DNA of 64,000 bases from contig CM057469.1 of the NCBI GenBank assembly GCA_030035585.1, positions 23,120,501 to 23,184,500 of the forward strand, read 5' to 3'. Made by a program: the position numbers and the translations under genes. Under the pieces are notes generated by a model. That model saw nothing but the letters and a program-made list of their open reading frames with translations, was not told where the DNA came from and ran no database searches. Below are positions 10,945-21,919 of the stretch, in pieces. Within the stretch, counting starts at the first letter, position 1, and the number at the start of each line of letters is the position of its first letter. Origin of the DNA: Dugong dugon. Its lineage: Eukaryota > Chordata > Mammalia > Sirenia > Dugongidae.

Positions 10945-11290
10945 GAAAGAGGGCAATGGTGATTCAGTAATAGATTTCTCACCTTCCATGAGGGAAACCC
11001 AGGTTCAATTCCAGACCAGTCCCCCTCAAGTGCAGCCACCACTCATCTGTCAGTGGAGGTTTGTGTGTTGCCATGATGCTGAACAAGTTTCAGCAGAGCT
11101 TCCAGACTAAGACGGACTAGGAAGAAAAGCCTAGCTATGTACTTTCGAATACCTGTCAATGAAAACCCTATGGATCACAACAGTCCTCGTCTGATCTGCA
11201 GCCTATCATGGGAATGGCACAGGACCACCAATGTGTATGGGGTCATTATGAGTTAGGAGCGAACTTGACAACAGCTAATAACAACAACAT
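10945..11290 (+). mobile_element. tRNA-Gly-headed SINE with AfroSINE-like body
   Basis: Second copy of the element at 4796-5136: GGTGATTCAGTAATAGATTTC head, GGTTCAATTCC B box, CCTCAAGTGCAGCCACCACTC middle, CATTATGAGTTAGGAGCGAA and ACAACAGCTAATAACAACAAC tail. Confidence 0.8.
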
Positions 11291-11467
11291 GGTTGGAAAG
11301 TGGCAAAATATTTCAAAATATAAGAGCTATTATTATTATCTTTAATTTTTATTTTTTATACCCCAAATCCAATTTTTTTTTTTTTTATAGGAGGTTTTAG
11401 TCTTTTAATCCATAGGTCAACCTGATGGAGAACAATTGCGTCAATGATACCACAAATGAGCCCTTTG

Positions 11468-11545
11468 AAAAGCCTATGGAGCACAGTTCTACTGTCACAC
11501 ACATAGGGTCAGTATGAGTAGGAGTCACCTTGAAGGCAACTGGTC
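11468..11545 (+). mobile_element. AfroSINE 3' fragment
   Basis: Contains CCTATGGAGCACAGTTCTACT, CACACATAGGGTCAGTATGA and GAAGGCAACTGGT; the tRNA-like 5' part is missing or unrecognisable. Confidence 0.7.
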
Positions 11546-12282
11546 TACTAAAAAAGAAGATGCATTTCAAAGACGCTCTCTGTTCTTTAAACTTGATTTC
11601 CAAAAGTAGAAAAAGAGAAGTATTTTATTTTTCCCCTTAATCTGCTGATGTTAGAAAACATAATTTCATGAAAGGTTCTTTTCCAAATTATAGCTAAAAC
11701 TTTATTTTATGTTTACCAGTAGGGGAAAAAAAAAAAAAAGCTTCTAAAACAATTTGCACACATCCCTGCATTCTTACATGATTATATCCAAAGCAATGTA
11801 TTCTTTTCTTGATGATTCAAGGTCATTTTGGGGAACAACATTTGTTTTACTGTCGTGAAGATAGCAATGCCCGTGAGGATAGATGGCCCCAACTGTTAAT
11901 GCTTTTTGAGCTTTTGTGTCATTTTATGCCATTTTTAGAGTGCCTCTGCCTTCTGCTTGTCAGTTGTCACTTTTTGCTGCTCTCAGCGTCCTTGCCTCCA
12001 GCAACATCCTCTAACTTGTTGCTGGAGTTTCGACTTGGACCAGGAAACCAGGCAAACACAGCTTTAACACAATCTCTCACAATTTAGCAAATGAACCAAC
12101 CAATCAAAGCACTCAAGTAAGAGTGTGAGTGTTTTAACAACTCCTTTAGGTAAGACTTTTAGAATTTATTTTTTGGCTGAGTTTTGGACAGAATTGAATT
12201 TTTGGATATGTGAGGCAGGAAATATAAACATTCTGACGAATGAAATGAAATGTATTACAAGCTTCCAGGATAGCTTATCCAA

Positions 12283-12386
12283 AATCCAAACCCATTGCCA
12301 TTGTCACAAAGGAGAATTGTACGCTGTAGGGTTTTCTTGGCTGTAATCTTTATGAAAGTAGATCTCCAGGTCTTTCTTCCTTGAAA
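12283..12386 (-). mobile_element. AfroSINE fragment, antisense
   Basis: Diverged antisense piece: AACCCATTGCCATTGTCAC, GTAGGGTTTTCTTGGCTGTA and GTAGATCTCCAGGTCTTTCTTC. The tRNA-like end is missing. Confidence 0.65.
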
Positions 12387-12689
12387 AACTTAGCAAATAA
12401 ATATTATAAAAGCTATATTAGGTGGGTCAGAAGTAGATGACACCAAACAGGATGAGATAAAATTTTGGAGGTGGAATTAATTCTGTGCTTTGAGGGGTGG
12501 GAAGAAAACTTAAACGCATGTGGGCCCCAGGGCAGCACTCTAGGGTAGCACCTGTCCCAGGTCCTTAAATAAGTAAATAATGATCCACTCTGTTCTACAC
12601 CCAGCCTCTTATAGGAAAAGACTTCCAGACAGAGTACTAATTTCAGTTCAGTTTCTAAAAAAGGGAAAAATATATCTAAAACCACAACT

Positions 12690-12990
12690 CTTGGTTTCTC
12701 ACCCCTCCAATCTACTCCTTTCTAAGTTTTGCCCATTTCAGTAAATGCCACCAACATTCGTCAAGATATTTAATCCATAACCTAGGAGTCATCATTGATT
12801 CCTCTCTTGTTCTTGTATCTCACACTTGATCCAACAGCAAGCCTTGTGAATTTTCCCTCCAAACACAATCTGAATCTGTCTGCTTTTCTCCATCTTCATG
12901 GCTACTGCCCTGGTCCAAGTTGCCATTGTCTCTCACATGGACTATCACAACAGCCTTCTTGATTGACTTCATCATTCCTTTCTTGCTTTC
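12690..12990 (+). repeat. L2 LINE relic
   Basis: Diverged L2 ORF2 3' part, with the landmark CTCTCACATGGACTATCACAACAGCC (the DYxNS segment near the end of L2/CR1 reverse transcriptases). Confidence 0.6.
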
Positions 12991-13018
12991 CCCACCTTCC
13001 TGTCCAGACCAGTCAAGT

Positions 13019-13089
13019 TGCTTTTGAGTCAATCCTTACTCATGGTGCCCCATGTGCATTACAGTAGCACTGTTCTCCATAGGGTTTTC
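13019..13089 (-). mobile_element. AfroSINE (AGTCCCTGGG type), left part, split by an L1
   Basis: The antisense SINE begins GAGTCAATCCTTACTCATGG and breaks off after CATAGGGTTTTC (13078-13089). The same 12 bases recur at 17695-17706, where the SINE resumes. The break is therefore the target-site duplication of the L1 between them. Confidence 0.9.
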
Positions 13090-13585
13090 TTTTTATATGT
13101 ATTTTATTTTATTGTTGTTGCTGTTGAGAATATACACAGAACATATGCCAACTCAACAGTTTCTACATGTACAATTAAGTGACACTGATTACATTGCTCA
13201 AGTTGTGCATCCATTCTCACCCTTCTTTTTCGAATTATTCCTCCCCATTAACATAATCTCACTGTTCCCTAAGTTTCCTATCTAATCTTTCAAATCTGCT
13301 GTTGTCAGTTTGATCCCATATAGATAGTTCTTAAAAGAGCACAATGCTCAAAGCAGATATTCTTTATTAGTTAGGCTAAACAGTTGTTCGGTTTTAAGAA
13401 AAATTGAGGGGATATTTTTGTTTTAAGGTTTAAAGATTACCTCAGGGCAATAGTTTCAGAGGTTCCTCCAGTCTCCATGGCTCCAGAAAGTCTGAATTCC
13501 ATGAGAATTTGAAATTAATTTCTGCAATTTCTCCCTTTTGATCAGGATTCTTCTATAGAATCTTTGATCAAAACATTTGGTAATG

Positions 13586-13740
13586 ATGGGGAATCAGGGA
13601 TGGAAAGGAAGGGTGTGCTGTCACAGTATGGGGAGAGCAATTAGGGTCACATAACAATGTATGTATACGTTTTTGTATGGGGTACTAACTTGAAATGTAA
13701 ACTTCATTTAAACTACAATAATAAACAATCAAGCAAAAAA
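13586..13740 (+). mobile_element. 5'-truncated L1 3' end
   Basis: Sense L1 3' end: GGGTCACATAACAATGTATG, TTTTTGTATGGGGTACTAACTTG, TGTAAACTTCATTTAAACTACAATAATAAA and an A-rich tail. The flanking GGTAATG/AGTAATG repeats are the likely target duplication inside the antisense L1's 3'UTR. Confidence 0.75.
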
Positions 13741-14195
13741 ATTCAGTAATGGTAGCTAGGTACCATCCAATTCTTCTGGTCTCATGGCCAAATGGGGCAG
13801 TCGTTGATGGAGAAAATTAGCTATACATTTCATTTCTTCCTTCTGTTCCTGACTCTCCTTCTTCCTTTGTTTCTCCAGTAGAACAGAGATCAATTGTTGC
13901 ACCTTGGATGGCCGCCTGCAAGCTTTTAAGACCCCAGGCACTACACAACCAAGTGGGAGGTAGAATAGAAGCACTAAACACAGTATTAGGCCAATTAACT
14001 GAGTTGTTCCATGAAACCATGACCCTAAATGTCTAAACCAAGAAACCAAATCCCATGAGGTATTTGGTTATACATACGCAGCCTCAGCAGCTGCTCTTTT
14101 TATTGTTATTGTTGTAAATACATCTGTCACACAACTTTTGCCATTTCAGCTTTTTACAGGTGTACAACTTATTGACAGCAATTACATTAATTGTG

Positions 14196-14588
14196 TGTCT
14201 TAGTCTAGTGCTGCTATAACAGAAATACCACAAATGGATGGCTTTAACAAACAGAAGTTTATTTTCTCACAGTCTAGGAGGCTAGAAGTTTGAATTCAGG
14301 GCAACAGCTCCAGGGAAAGGCTTTCTGTCTCTGTCGGCTCTGGAGGAAGTTTCTTATCATCAATCTTCGTGTGGTCTGGGAGCTTCTCTGTGCAGGGATC
14401 CCAGGTCCAAAGGACACACTCTACTCTTGGCACTACTTTCTTGATGGTATGAGGTCCCCATGTCTCTCTGCTTTCTTTTATATCTCAGAAGAGATTGGCT
14501 TAAAATACAATCTAATCTTATAGATTGAGTCCTGCCTCATTAACAAGTTGACACACATTTTTGGGGGGACGCAGTTCAATCCATGACA
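14196..14588 (-). mobile_element. MaLR-like solo LTR, antisense, internally shortened
   Basis: Antisense copy of the 8972-9486 family (TGTCTTAGTCTAGTGCTGCT ... CAATCCATGACA). The flanks TTGTG/CTGTG match at 4 of 5 bases. At 393 bases it lacks part of the U3-side region present in other copies. It sits inside the antisense L1. Confidence 0.88.
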
Positions 14589-15204
14589 CTGTGCAACTCA
14601 CACTTAATCAGTGTGATTTTTCCATTATTGTAAACGGAAACACACTGCTTCATAAGCAGTAACCCCAGCTTTCTCCCTCTCTCCTGGTAACCACTTATAA
14701 TCTTTGTTCTCTATACCTTTGCCTGTTCTTGTCTTTTTGTGTAAGTGAGGTAATATGGTATTTGTCCTTTTGTGACTGACTTATTTCACTCAGCGTAATG
14801 TCTTCAAGCTCCATCCATGTTGTACCATGTGTCAAGCCTTCATTTCTCTTCCTGGCTGAGTAGTATTCCACTGAATGTATTTACTGCATTTTGTTTATCC
14901 ATTCATCCATTGATGGACATTTAGATTGTTTCCACCTTTTGGCTATTGTCAATAATGCTGCAATAAACATTGGTGTCTGTTCACATCTCTGCGTTCAAGT
15001 CCCTTGGGTAAATTCTTCACAATGGAATTGCTGGGTCATTTGGTAGTTCTATCTTTAGTTTTCTATCTTTGTTTTCCACAAAGGCTGTATCACTTTGCAT
15101 TCCCACCAGCAATGGACAAGGGTTCCAATTTCTCCACATGCTTCCCAACATTTGTTGTTTTCAGTTTGTTGTTGTTGTTGTTTTTTAATCTTAGCAATAC
15201 TGTT

Positions 15205-16062
15205 GTTGTTATTTGTTGTTAGGCGTTGATGAGTTGGTTTTCACTCAAAGCAGCCCTGTGTACAGCAGAACGAAACACTGCCCAGTCCTGCACCATCCTC
15301 ACAACCGTTGCTCTGTTTGAGCCCAATGTTGCAGCCACTGTATCAGTACATCTCATTGAGGGTCTTTCTCTTTCACTGACCCTCTGCTTTATCAAGCATG
15401 ATGTCCTTCTCCACGGACTGATCCCTCCTGATAACATGTCCAAAGTAAGTGAGACAGTCTTGCCATTCTCACTTCTAAGGAGCATTCTGGCTGTACTTCC
15501 TCCAAGACAGATTTGTTCATTCTTCCGGCAGCCCATGGTATGTTCAGTATTCTCTGCCAAGACCACAATTCAGCTGCATCAATTCTTCATCAGTCTTCCT
15601 TATTCACTGTGGGGCTTTGATATGCATATGAGATGATTGAAAACCCCATGGCTTGGGTCAGGCACACTTTAGTCCTCAAGGCGACATCTTTGCTTTTTAA
15701 CACTTCATAGAGGTCTTTTGTGGCAGATTTGCCCAATGTAATACATTATTTGATTTCTTGACTGCTGCTTCCATGGGCCTTGATTGTGGATCCAAATAAA
15801 ATGAAATCCTTTACAACTTCAGTGTTTTCTCCGTTTATCATGATGTTGCTTATTGGTCCAGTTGTGAGGATTTTTGTTTTCTTTATGTTAAGGTGCAATC
15901 CATACTGAAGGCTGTATGTAGTCTTTGATCTTCATCAGTAAGTGCTTCAAGTCCTCTTCACTTCTGCAAGCAAGGTGTGTCATCTGTGTATCTCAGGTTG
16001 TCAATGAGTCTTCCTCCAATCCTGATGCCTCGTTGTTCTTCATACAGTCCAGCTTCTCGGAT
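15205..16062 (-). mobile_element. RTE/BovB-like LINE, 5'-truncated, antisense
   Basis: Reverse complement of an afrotherian RTE reverse-transcriptase region. The fingers/palm segment reads GGRLIDNLRYTDDT on the minus strand, with the catalytic box at 15979-15990. That box is YTDD where active elements have YADD, and other frame breaks are present, so it is dead. It inserted into the antisense L1. Its 5' end abuts a short inverted repeat (16054-16074). Confidence 0.88.
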
Positions 16063-16679
16063 TTCATCCGAGAAATGATATTGTGGTTTTGATTTGCGTC
16101 TCTCTGGTGGCTAATGACAGTGAGCGTCTTTTCATGTGTTTAGTAGCCATTTGAGTGTCCTCTGATTAAGTGTCTATTCCAGTCCCTTGTCCATTTTTGT
16201 TTGGGTTATTTGTCTTTTTGTTGTTAAGTTGTGGAAATTTTATATATATTTTGAGTATTATATTCTTATTGGATATATTGTTTCCAAAGCTATTCTCCCA
16301 CTCGGTAGCTTGTCTTTTCATTTTTTTGGTAAAGTCTTTTGATGAACAAAAGTTCTTAATCTGTATGTGGTCCCATTTATTTATTTTGTCTTTTGCTGTT
16401 TGTGTTTTTATTAGTATATTAGATAATCCATTGTTAAAAGCTAGGCCTGACAGCGTTGCCCCTGTATTTTCTTCTAAGAATTTTATGAGTTTAGTTTGCA
16501 CGTTTAGGTCCTTATCCATTTTGAATTTGTTTTTGTGTATGGTGTGAGGCATGGAACCTGTTTCATTTTTCTGTACGTGGAAATTCAATTTTCCCAACAC
16601 CATTTATCAAAGAGACTCTTCTTTCCCCATCGAATAGATTTAGCACCCGTTCAAAAATCAGTTGACTATAGATGTGTGG

Positions 16680-17067
16680 TGTTATGGATTGAACTGTGTC
16701 ACCCAAAAGTACGTGTTGTAAATCCTAACCTCTATAGCTATGGTTATAATCTCATTTGGGAATGGGTTGTCTTTGTTATGTTAATGAGACAGGCTTAGTG
16801 TAGAGTGTGTCTTGAGTCAGTCTCTTTTGAGATATAAAAGAGATTAAGTATAAGCTAGCAAGCAGAGATGGGGAAGAGATGCCAAGCCACAAGGAGATCT
16901 CCCAGGAGCAGAAGCTCCAGAGCTAAGATATTGAGAAAGCTTTCCCCTAGAGCTGGCACCCTGAATCTGGACTTCTATCCTCCTAAACTGTGAGAAAATA
17001 AATTTCAGTTTTTTAAAACCACCCGTTTGGGGTATTTCTGTTATAGCAGCACTAGATAAATAAGACA
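16680..17067 (+). mobile_element. MaLR-like solo LTR
   Basis: TGTTATGGATTGAACTGTGT ... CTAGATAAATAAGACA, with GAGATATAAAAGAGATT and AAAATAAATTTC signals. It is flanked by a perfect 5-base duplication TGTGG (16675-16679 and 17068-17072), which fixes both ends. It is inserted in the antisense L1. Confidence 0.93.
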
Positions 17068-17694
17068 TGTGGCTTTATTTCTGGACTCTCAATTCTAGTC
17101 CATTGATCTATGTGTCTATTGTTATACTAGTGCCAGGCTGTTTTGATTACTGTAGTTGTGTAATATGTTTTAAAATCAGGAAGTGTGAGTCTTCCTACTT
17201 TGTTCTTCTCCTTCAGTATTGCTTTAGCTATTCAGGGCCTCTTACCATTCCATAGATAGTTGAGGATTGGTTTTTCCAGTTCTGTAAAGAAAGCTGTTAG
17301 AATTTTGATCGGGGATTGCACTGAATCTATAGATCGCTTTGGATAGTATTGATATCTTAACAATATTGATTCTTTCAATCCATGAACACAGAAAATCTTT
17401 CCATTTATTTAAGTCTTCTTTAATTTCTTTCAACAGAGATTTATCATTTTCATTGTATAAGGCTTTCACATCCCTGGTTGAATTTATTCCTAGGTATTTT
17501 ATTCTCTTAGATGCTATTTTAAATGGAATCGTTTCCTTAATTTACCATTCAGATTTCTCTTTGCTGATGTACAGAAACCTGACTGATTTTTGTTTGTTGA
17601 CCTTGTACTCTGTGACTTAACTAAATTCCTCTATTAGCTCTAGAAGATTTTTTGTGGATTCTTTGGAATTTTCTATACATAGGATCATATCATT

Positions 17695-17831
17695 CATAGG
17701 GTTTTCAATGGCTGATTTTTCAGAAGTAGATCTCCAGGCCTTTCTTCCAAGGTGCCTCTGGGTGGACTCAAACCTCTAAGCTTTCAGTCAGCAGCTAGGC
17801 ATATTAACTGTTTGCACCACCCAGAGACTCA
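17695..17831 (-). mobile_element. AfroSINE (AGTCCCTGGG type), right part
   Basis: Continuation of the SINE at 13019-13089: CATAGGGTTTTCAATGGCTG ... GTGCCTCTGGGTGGACTC ... CACCACCCAGAGACTC, ending in the tRNA-like 5' end. Confidence 0.9.
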
Positions 17832-17847
17832 TTTCCCCACCCTAAAC

Positions 17848-17969
17848 CAAAAAAAAAAAAAAAAAAAAAAAGAACCCATTACCATCAACTCTATTCCCAC
17901 CCATAGCAACCCTATAGGACAGAATAGAAATATCCTACAGGGTTTACAAGGCTATAATCTTTAAGGAAG
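17848..17969 (-). mobile_element. AfroSINE, long type, left part, split by a SINE dimer
   Basis: An A run (17849-17871) and AACCCATTACCATCAACTCT ... GGCTATAATCTTTAAGGAAG. It resumes at 18344 after two + strand SINEs. The 15-base duplication TAATCTTTA(A/T)GGAAG marks the break. Confidence 0.88.
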
Positions 17970-18176
17970 GAGCTCTGGTGGTGTGGTGGTTAAAGTGCTG
18001 GGCTGCTAACCTAAAGGTCAGCGATTTGAACCCACCAGGTGCTCCAGGGGAGAATGATATGGCATTTGGCTTCCGTAAGGGTTTATAGCCTTGGAAACCC
18101 TATGGGAGAACAGTTCTACTCTGTCATATAAGGTCACTATGAGTTGGAATTGACTGGACACCAGTGGGTTTGGTTT
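17970..18176 (+). mobile_element. AfroSINE, long type, first unit of a dimer
   Basis: GAGCTCTGGTGGTGTGGTGG ... TTGGAATTGACTGGACACCAGTGGGTTTGGTTT. It keeps the central block (GGAGAATGATATGGCATTTG...). There is no A-rich tail or target duplication between it and the next unit. Confidence 0.9.
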
Positions 18177-18343
18177 GGAGCCATGGTGGTGCAGTGGTGA
18201 AGAGTTCAGGCTGCTAACAAAAAGGTCAGCAGTTCGAATCCTCCAGCTGCTCCTTGGAAATCGTATGGGACAGTTCTACTCTGTCCTGTTGGGTCACTTT
18301 GAGTCAGAATCGACTCAACGGCACCAGGCTGTTTTTTTTGTTT
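18177..18343 (+). mobile_element. AfroSINE, short type, second unit of a dimer
   Basis: GGAGCCATGGTGGTGCAGTGG ... CAGAATCGACTCAACGGCACC, then a T-rich tail. It lacks the central block that the first unit keeps. The duplication flanking the pair lies outside both units. Confidence 0.9.
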
Positions 18344-18460
18344 TAATCTTTATGGAAGCAAACTGCCACATCTTCCTCCTGTGGAGTGACTGGTAGGTTT
18401 GAACCACCGACCTTTTGGTTAGCAGCCAAGCATTTAACCACTGTGCCACCAGGGTTCCTT
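18344..18460 (-). mobile_element. AfroSINE, long type, right part
   Basis: Continuation of 17848-17969: TAATCTTTATGGAAGCAAACTG ... GACCTTTTGGTTAGCAGCC ... GTGCCACCAGGGTTCC. Confidence 0.88.
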
Positions 18461-18745
18461 AAGTAATTCTCTACACAGTCAGCCAAAGTGACCTCTTAAA
18501 ACTATAGCTGTATCATGTCACTCTCCTGTGCAAACCTCTGTCTACTTCTCATCACAATGAGGATACAAGGCAACCCCCTGCATGTTCTATACGGTGTTGT
18601 GTAATTGGGCTTCTGTCTACCTTTCTAACCCTACTTGGGTACCTAACAGGGTCGCTATGACTCGGAATCAACTTGAGGGCAATGGATTTTTTTTTTTTAA
18701 TAGGTGCTCAACAAATGTTTTTTGAATGAATAACTGAATGAACTG
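18461..18745 (+). repeat. L2 LINE relic with an AfroSINE 3' fragment
   Basis: L2 text (CAGCCAAAGTGACCTCTTAAAA, ATCATGTCACTCTCCTGTGC, CTTCTGTCTACCTTTCTAACC) runs to about 18645. A SINE 3' piece (AGGGTCGCTATGACTCGGAATCAAC..) lies at 18648-18694, then an L2/MIR-like tail AGGTGCTCAACAAATGTTTTTTGAATGAA. Confidence 0.65.
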
Positions 18746-18825
18746 AGCAAGACTATAGATTGTTCTTTCTGAGCATCCCCATCTGTTAAAAATACAAATG
18801 TTTTATTTTCTGTTAGCTGGGTTGT

Positions 18826-18858
18826 GTGTGTGTATCTGTGTGTGTGGGGGGGGGGGAA
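18826..18858. repeat. (GT)n with G run
   Basis: GTGTGTGTGTATCTGTGTGTGTG followed by ten G, a simple repeat. Confidence 0.8.
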
Positions 18859-19359
18859 CATTTGCTACTTGTAATTTAAACTCCTGGCCAATCTGTCCTC
18901 ACCTATTGTTGTTATCATACATTTATGTGACAGGAAACAAATGATCTCATTTTCACATTAGACATGAAAGAAATATTGCTGGTGCAGGAAAATTTAGCTG
19001 AAACTTCTTTCCCCTTGCAATATAATCAGTCCATCAGTTGATAAGTATAAATGGCTGATAGCAGATTGCTTCCAGATTGGGTGGGGGTTGGATAATTAAA
19101 AAGCAAGAGGACACTGGGAACTTACAGAGGTTCATTTTTAGAGAAGGCAAGATGAGGACACAGTAAGTTTCTCTGCCCTCACATTTATAATTTTAAGATG
19201 TCTCCATTTCGACCTACAAATATTAGAGGGCAAACAAAAGCTGTGCCCCTATGCATTTTTTCCCACCCAGATGTGCAAGATAATACAACGGAGCCATATG
19301 ATAAAACCAGCATATCTTATGAATCAACTTGGTTTTCAAGAAATATGTGAATGGTAGAT

Positions 19360-19428
19360 TCTTGAGCCTCTAACCTTGAGGTTAGCAGCTGAGCACATTA
19401 ACTGTTTTCACCACCCAGGGACTCCTTC
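19360..19428 (-). mobile_element. AfroSINE tRNA-end fragment, antisense
   Basis: GAGCCTCTAACCTTGAGGTTAGCAGC ... TTTTCACCACCCAGGGACTCC, the 5' end of the AGTCCCTGGG type. Confidence 0.7.
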
Positions 19429-19934
19429 TTTGGTAGAGAGCTTACTAAATTGAGGTGTGTGTTACAGGCAGTCTTGTTTGTTTCAAGAGAGGTATGTTCT
19501 TTTCTATTGTGGGGATGTAGGACTTAGAAGCCTCCCATATCCTTGTTGCTGACATTAAGGATAATTTCAATATATGATGATATTCATAAACTTATTTTTC
19601 ACTTTCTAGTTGTCCATTGCTATTTGTTGTAACAATTATTATAAGCCTTTTGAACTGACTGTGGTCTATTTATACTATTATGCACTTTATTTAGTTTTAT
19701 TCACTGCTTGCAGCATATCATTCATATCACCAGTGCTAACAATAGCAATCTCTACAGAGTCCCTTAAAAACTTGTTTTCAATTCAGTAACACATCCATTT
19801 TCCTGCCTTTTGGTGCTTAGCTTTTAAACTGGGAGAATTTTCATTGCCACCCGAGAACAAGTCTAGGTTTTATTTTTTCATTCTGACAGTCAATAAACAG
19901 GGTAAAGTCAAAATTTTTAAGATGTTTGATGGTA

Positions 19935-20140
19935 TTCCCCGGGTAGTGCAAATGGTTAACATGCTCAGCTGCTACTGAAAGTTTGGAGGTTTGAGTCCAC
20001 CCAGAGGCACCTCAAAAGACAATCCTGGTGATCTACTTCTAAAAACTCAGCCAGTGAAAACCCTATAGAGCACAGTACTACTCTGACACACAGAGGAGCG
20101 CCAAGAGTCGGGGTTGATTCCGTGGCCACTGGTATTGTGA
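19935..20140 (+). mobile_element. AfroSINE (AGTCCCTGGG type)
   Basis: CCCCGGGTAGTGCAAATGGTTAAC ... GAGTCGGGGTTGATTCCGTGGCCACTGG. It is flanked by a perfect 9-base duplication TTGATGGTA (19926-19934 and 20141-20149). Confidence 0.93.
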
Positions 20141-20923
20141 TTGATGGTAGTAAGCTCATGAACCGGCAATCCCTAGATTCTGTGTTGCTGCTCATCCTCT
20201 CATGAGTGAGACACCAGAGGGACAATAGTACAATGTAAATCAAAGTGCCACTTCCCGATGGTTATGAGCCAATAGAGGACTCCCTACAACAAGGTGAGTT
20301 AGAACATCAAGTTAATTCTCAAGATCAAAGAGGCGTCTTTTTTCTCCCCCAGTTAAAAATATTTGCATGTCCTTACATTGCAACCAGCTTGTTAGGAAAA
20401 AAAATATCACAGAAAGGGAAGGAGATAAATAATAGCTAGTGTGCATGGCAGGCCAGGCATGAGCTACCCACCTGGCTGCAAGTATAAGAAGGAAGAAGAG
20501 TCCATGCACACCAACCTCCGAACTTTTCATCCAGGGACCTCATCCCTAGTGGACATGGCCCCATCAGTGTTTCAGAGAGACCAATGTGATGAACAGTTCT
20601 TCCTCTCTTGGGGGTGGAAAAGGCCATGAGACAGTGAATAGAGGTAAAAGAATGGGAAGTGGGTTTCAAAGTCTTCTCCTCCTTCTGTAAGCACCTACCG
20701 TGTAGCAAGCATTGTGCAAGGTACTCAAGACACAAAGATAATAAGATTTTGTCTCTTCCTCAATGAGTGCATATTTTGTCAAATTATTATGACAACTCAA
20801 CCTCTACCCAGTGATTTTTTTTTTTTTTTTTAATTTCAAAGCTATTCTAACTGGGAGTATTTTAAGTATTTTAAAGCCAAACCTTAAACATGGGTAATGC
20901 CGGTGATCACAGAAAAAGCTATA

Positions 20924-21092
20924 AAATTTTTTTGAAAAAATTGTTGCCATCGACTCGATGCTGACTCATAATGACCCTATAGAATGAAGTAAAACTGCCC
21001 CATACGGTTTCCAAGGAGTGGCTGGTGGATTTAAACTGCCACCGACCTTTTGATTAGCCATTGAGCTCTTAACCACCGTGCCACCAGGGCTG
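20924..21092 (-). mobile_element. AfroSINE, short type, antisense
   Basis: GCCATCGACTCGATGCTGAC ... ACCACCGTGCCACCAGGGCTG. Perfect 14-base duplication CAGAAAAAGCTATA (20910-20923 and 21093-21106). Confidence 0.95.
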
Positions 21093-21189
21093 CAGAAAAA
21101 GCTATAGGCAAACTTATTTGTTAAGAGTCCCCTTGGTAGCTCCTTGAGAGCGCTAACAATCTGATAGTAACTTACGAAAACATGTTTTT

Positions 21190-21505
21190 GTTGTTAGTTG
21201 CCATCAAGTCTGCTCCGATTCATGACGACCTTACGTCTAGCAGAATGAAATGTGGCCAGGTCCTGCACCATCCCCATGATTTTCGATAAGTTTGAGCCCA
21301 TTGTTTCGGCTAGTATGTCAATCCATCTCATTAAGTGTTCCCTCTTTTTCACTGATCCTCTGCTTTACCAAACATCATGTCCTTGTCTAGTGATTGTTCT
21401 TTTCTAGTGATGTTTCCGAAGTAAGCAAGACTAAGTCTCACCATCCTTGCTTCTAAGGATCATTCCGGTTGTATTTCATCTAACACTGATTTGTTCTCAT
21501 GACAA
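21190..21505 (-). mobile_element. RTE/BovB-like LINE 3' fragment, antisense
   Basis: Diverged antisense RTE beginning TTGTTGTTAGTTGCCATCAAG and including CCTCTGCTTTACCAAACATCATGTCCTTG and GCTTCTAAGGATCATTCCGG. More decayed than the copies at 15205 and 35448. Confidence 0.82.
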
Positions 21506-21919
21506 CTGCTTGTATATAAAAAGGGAATGTCATTGAAGGATGTACAGACAGTTCCTAAATGTTAGCCTAAAATGGTCTGATTTCTGCGAGAGCAGATAAA
21601 GACAATGTGTTAAGACTCACTGGAGAACTTAGGGAAGTGTAGCAGAGGCTCTGAGTAACGGGAGGCAGCTCCACCACACATCTGCAATTGACCATCAGAT
21701 GTTAATGCTTCACATTTTAAGTGAAGTCTTCATATGACTAGTAATGATGCAAAAAGATAAAAATACAAAAGGATGGACCAGGGGCAGGTTATCGTGCAAG
21801 CAATTATGTTGGAAACACTCTGAGTCGTGAATCTTCATAGTGACTGCATAAAGAGCTGTAATCTACTCCCAGTTAGAGAATTCAGGAAATACTAAAATTG
21901 TATGTAAATACCATCCAAA

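Larger units (their letters stand above)
13090..17694 (-). mobile_element. L1, antisense, 5'-truncated, with four nested insertions
   Basis: From left to right this is an L1 read backwards: A-rich tail (13090-13118 on the + strand as T-rich), long 3'UTR to about 14100, then ORF2 C-terminal and reverse-transcriptase regions to 17694. It is flanked by a perfect 12-base duplication CATAGGGTTTTC inside an AfroSINE. Later insertions inside it are an L1 3' fragment (about 13586-13740), an LTR (14196-14588), an RTE (15205-16062) and another LTR (16680-17067). All frames are broken. Confidence 0.9.

Noticed and set aside
16054-16074. TTCTCGGAT-3-ATCCGAGAA at the RTE/L1 junction
   Set aside because: A 9-base-arm hairpin is likely by chance; it could reflect a small inversion at the 5' end of the RTE, but this cannot be shown here.
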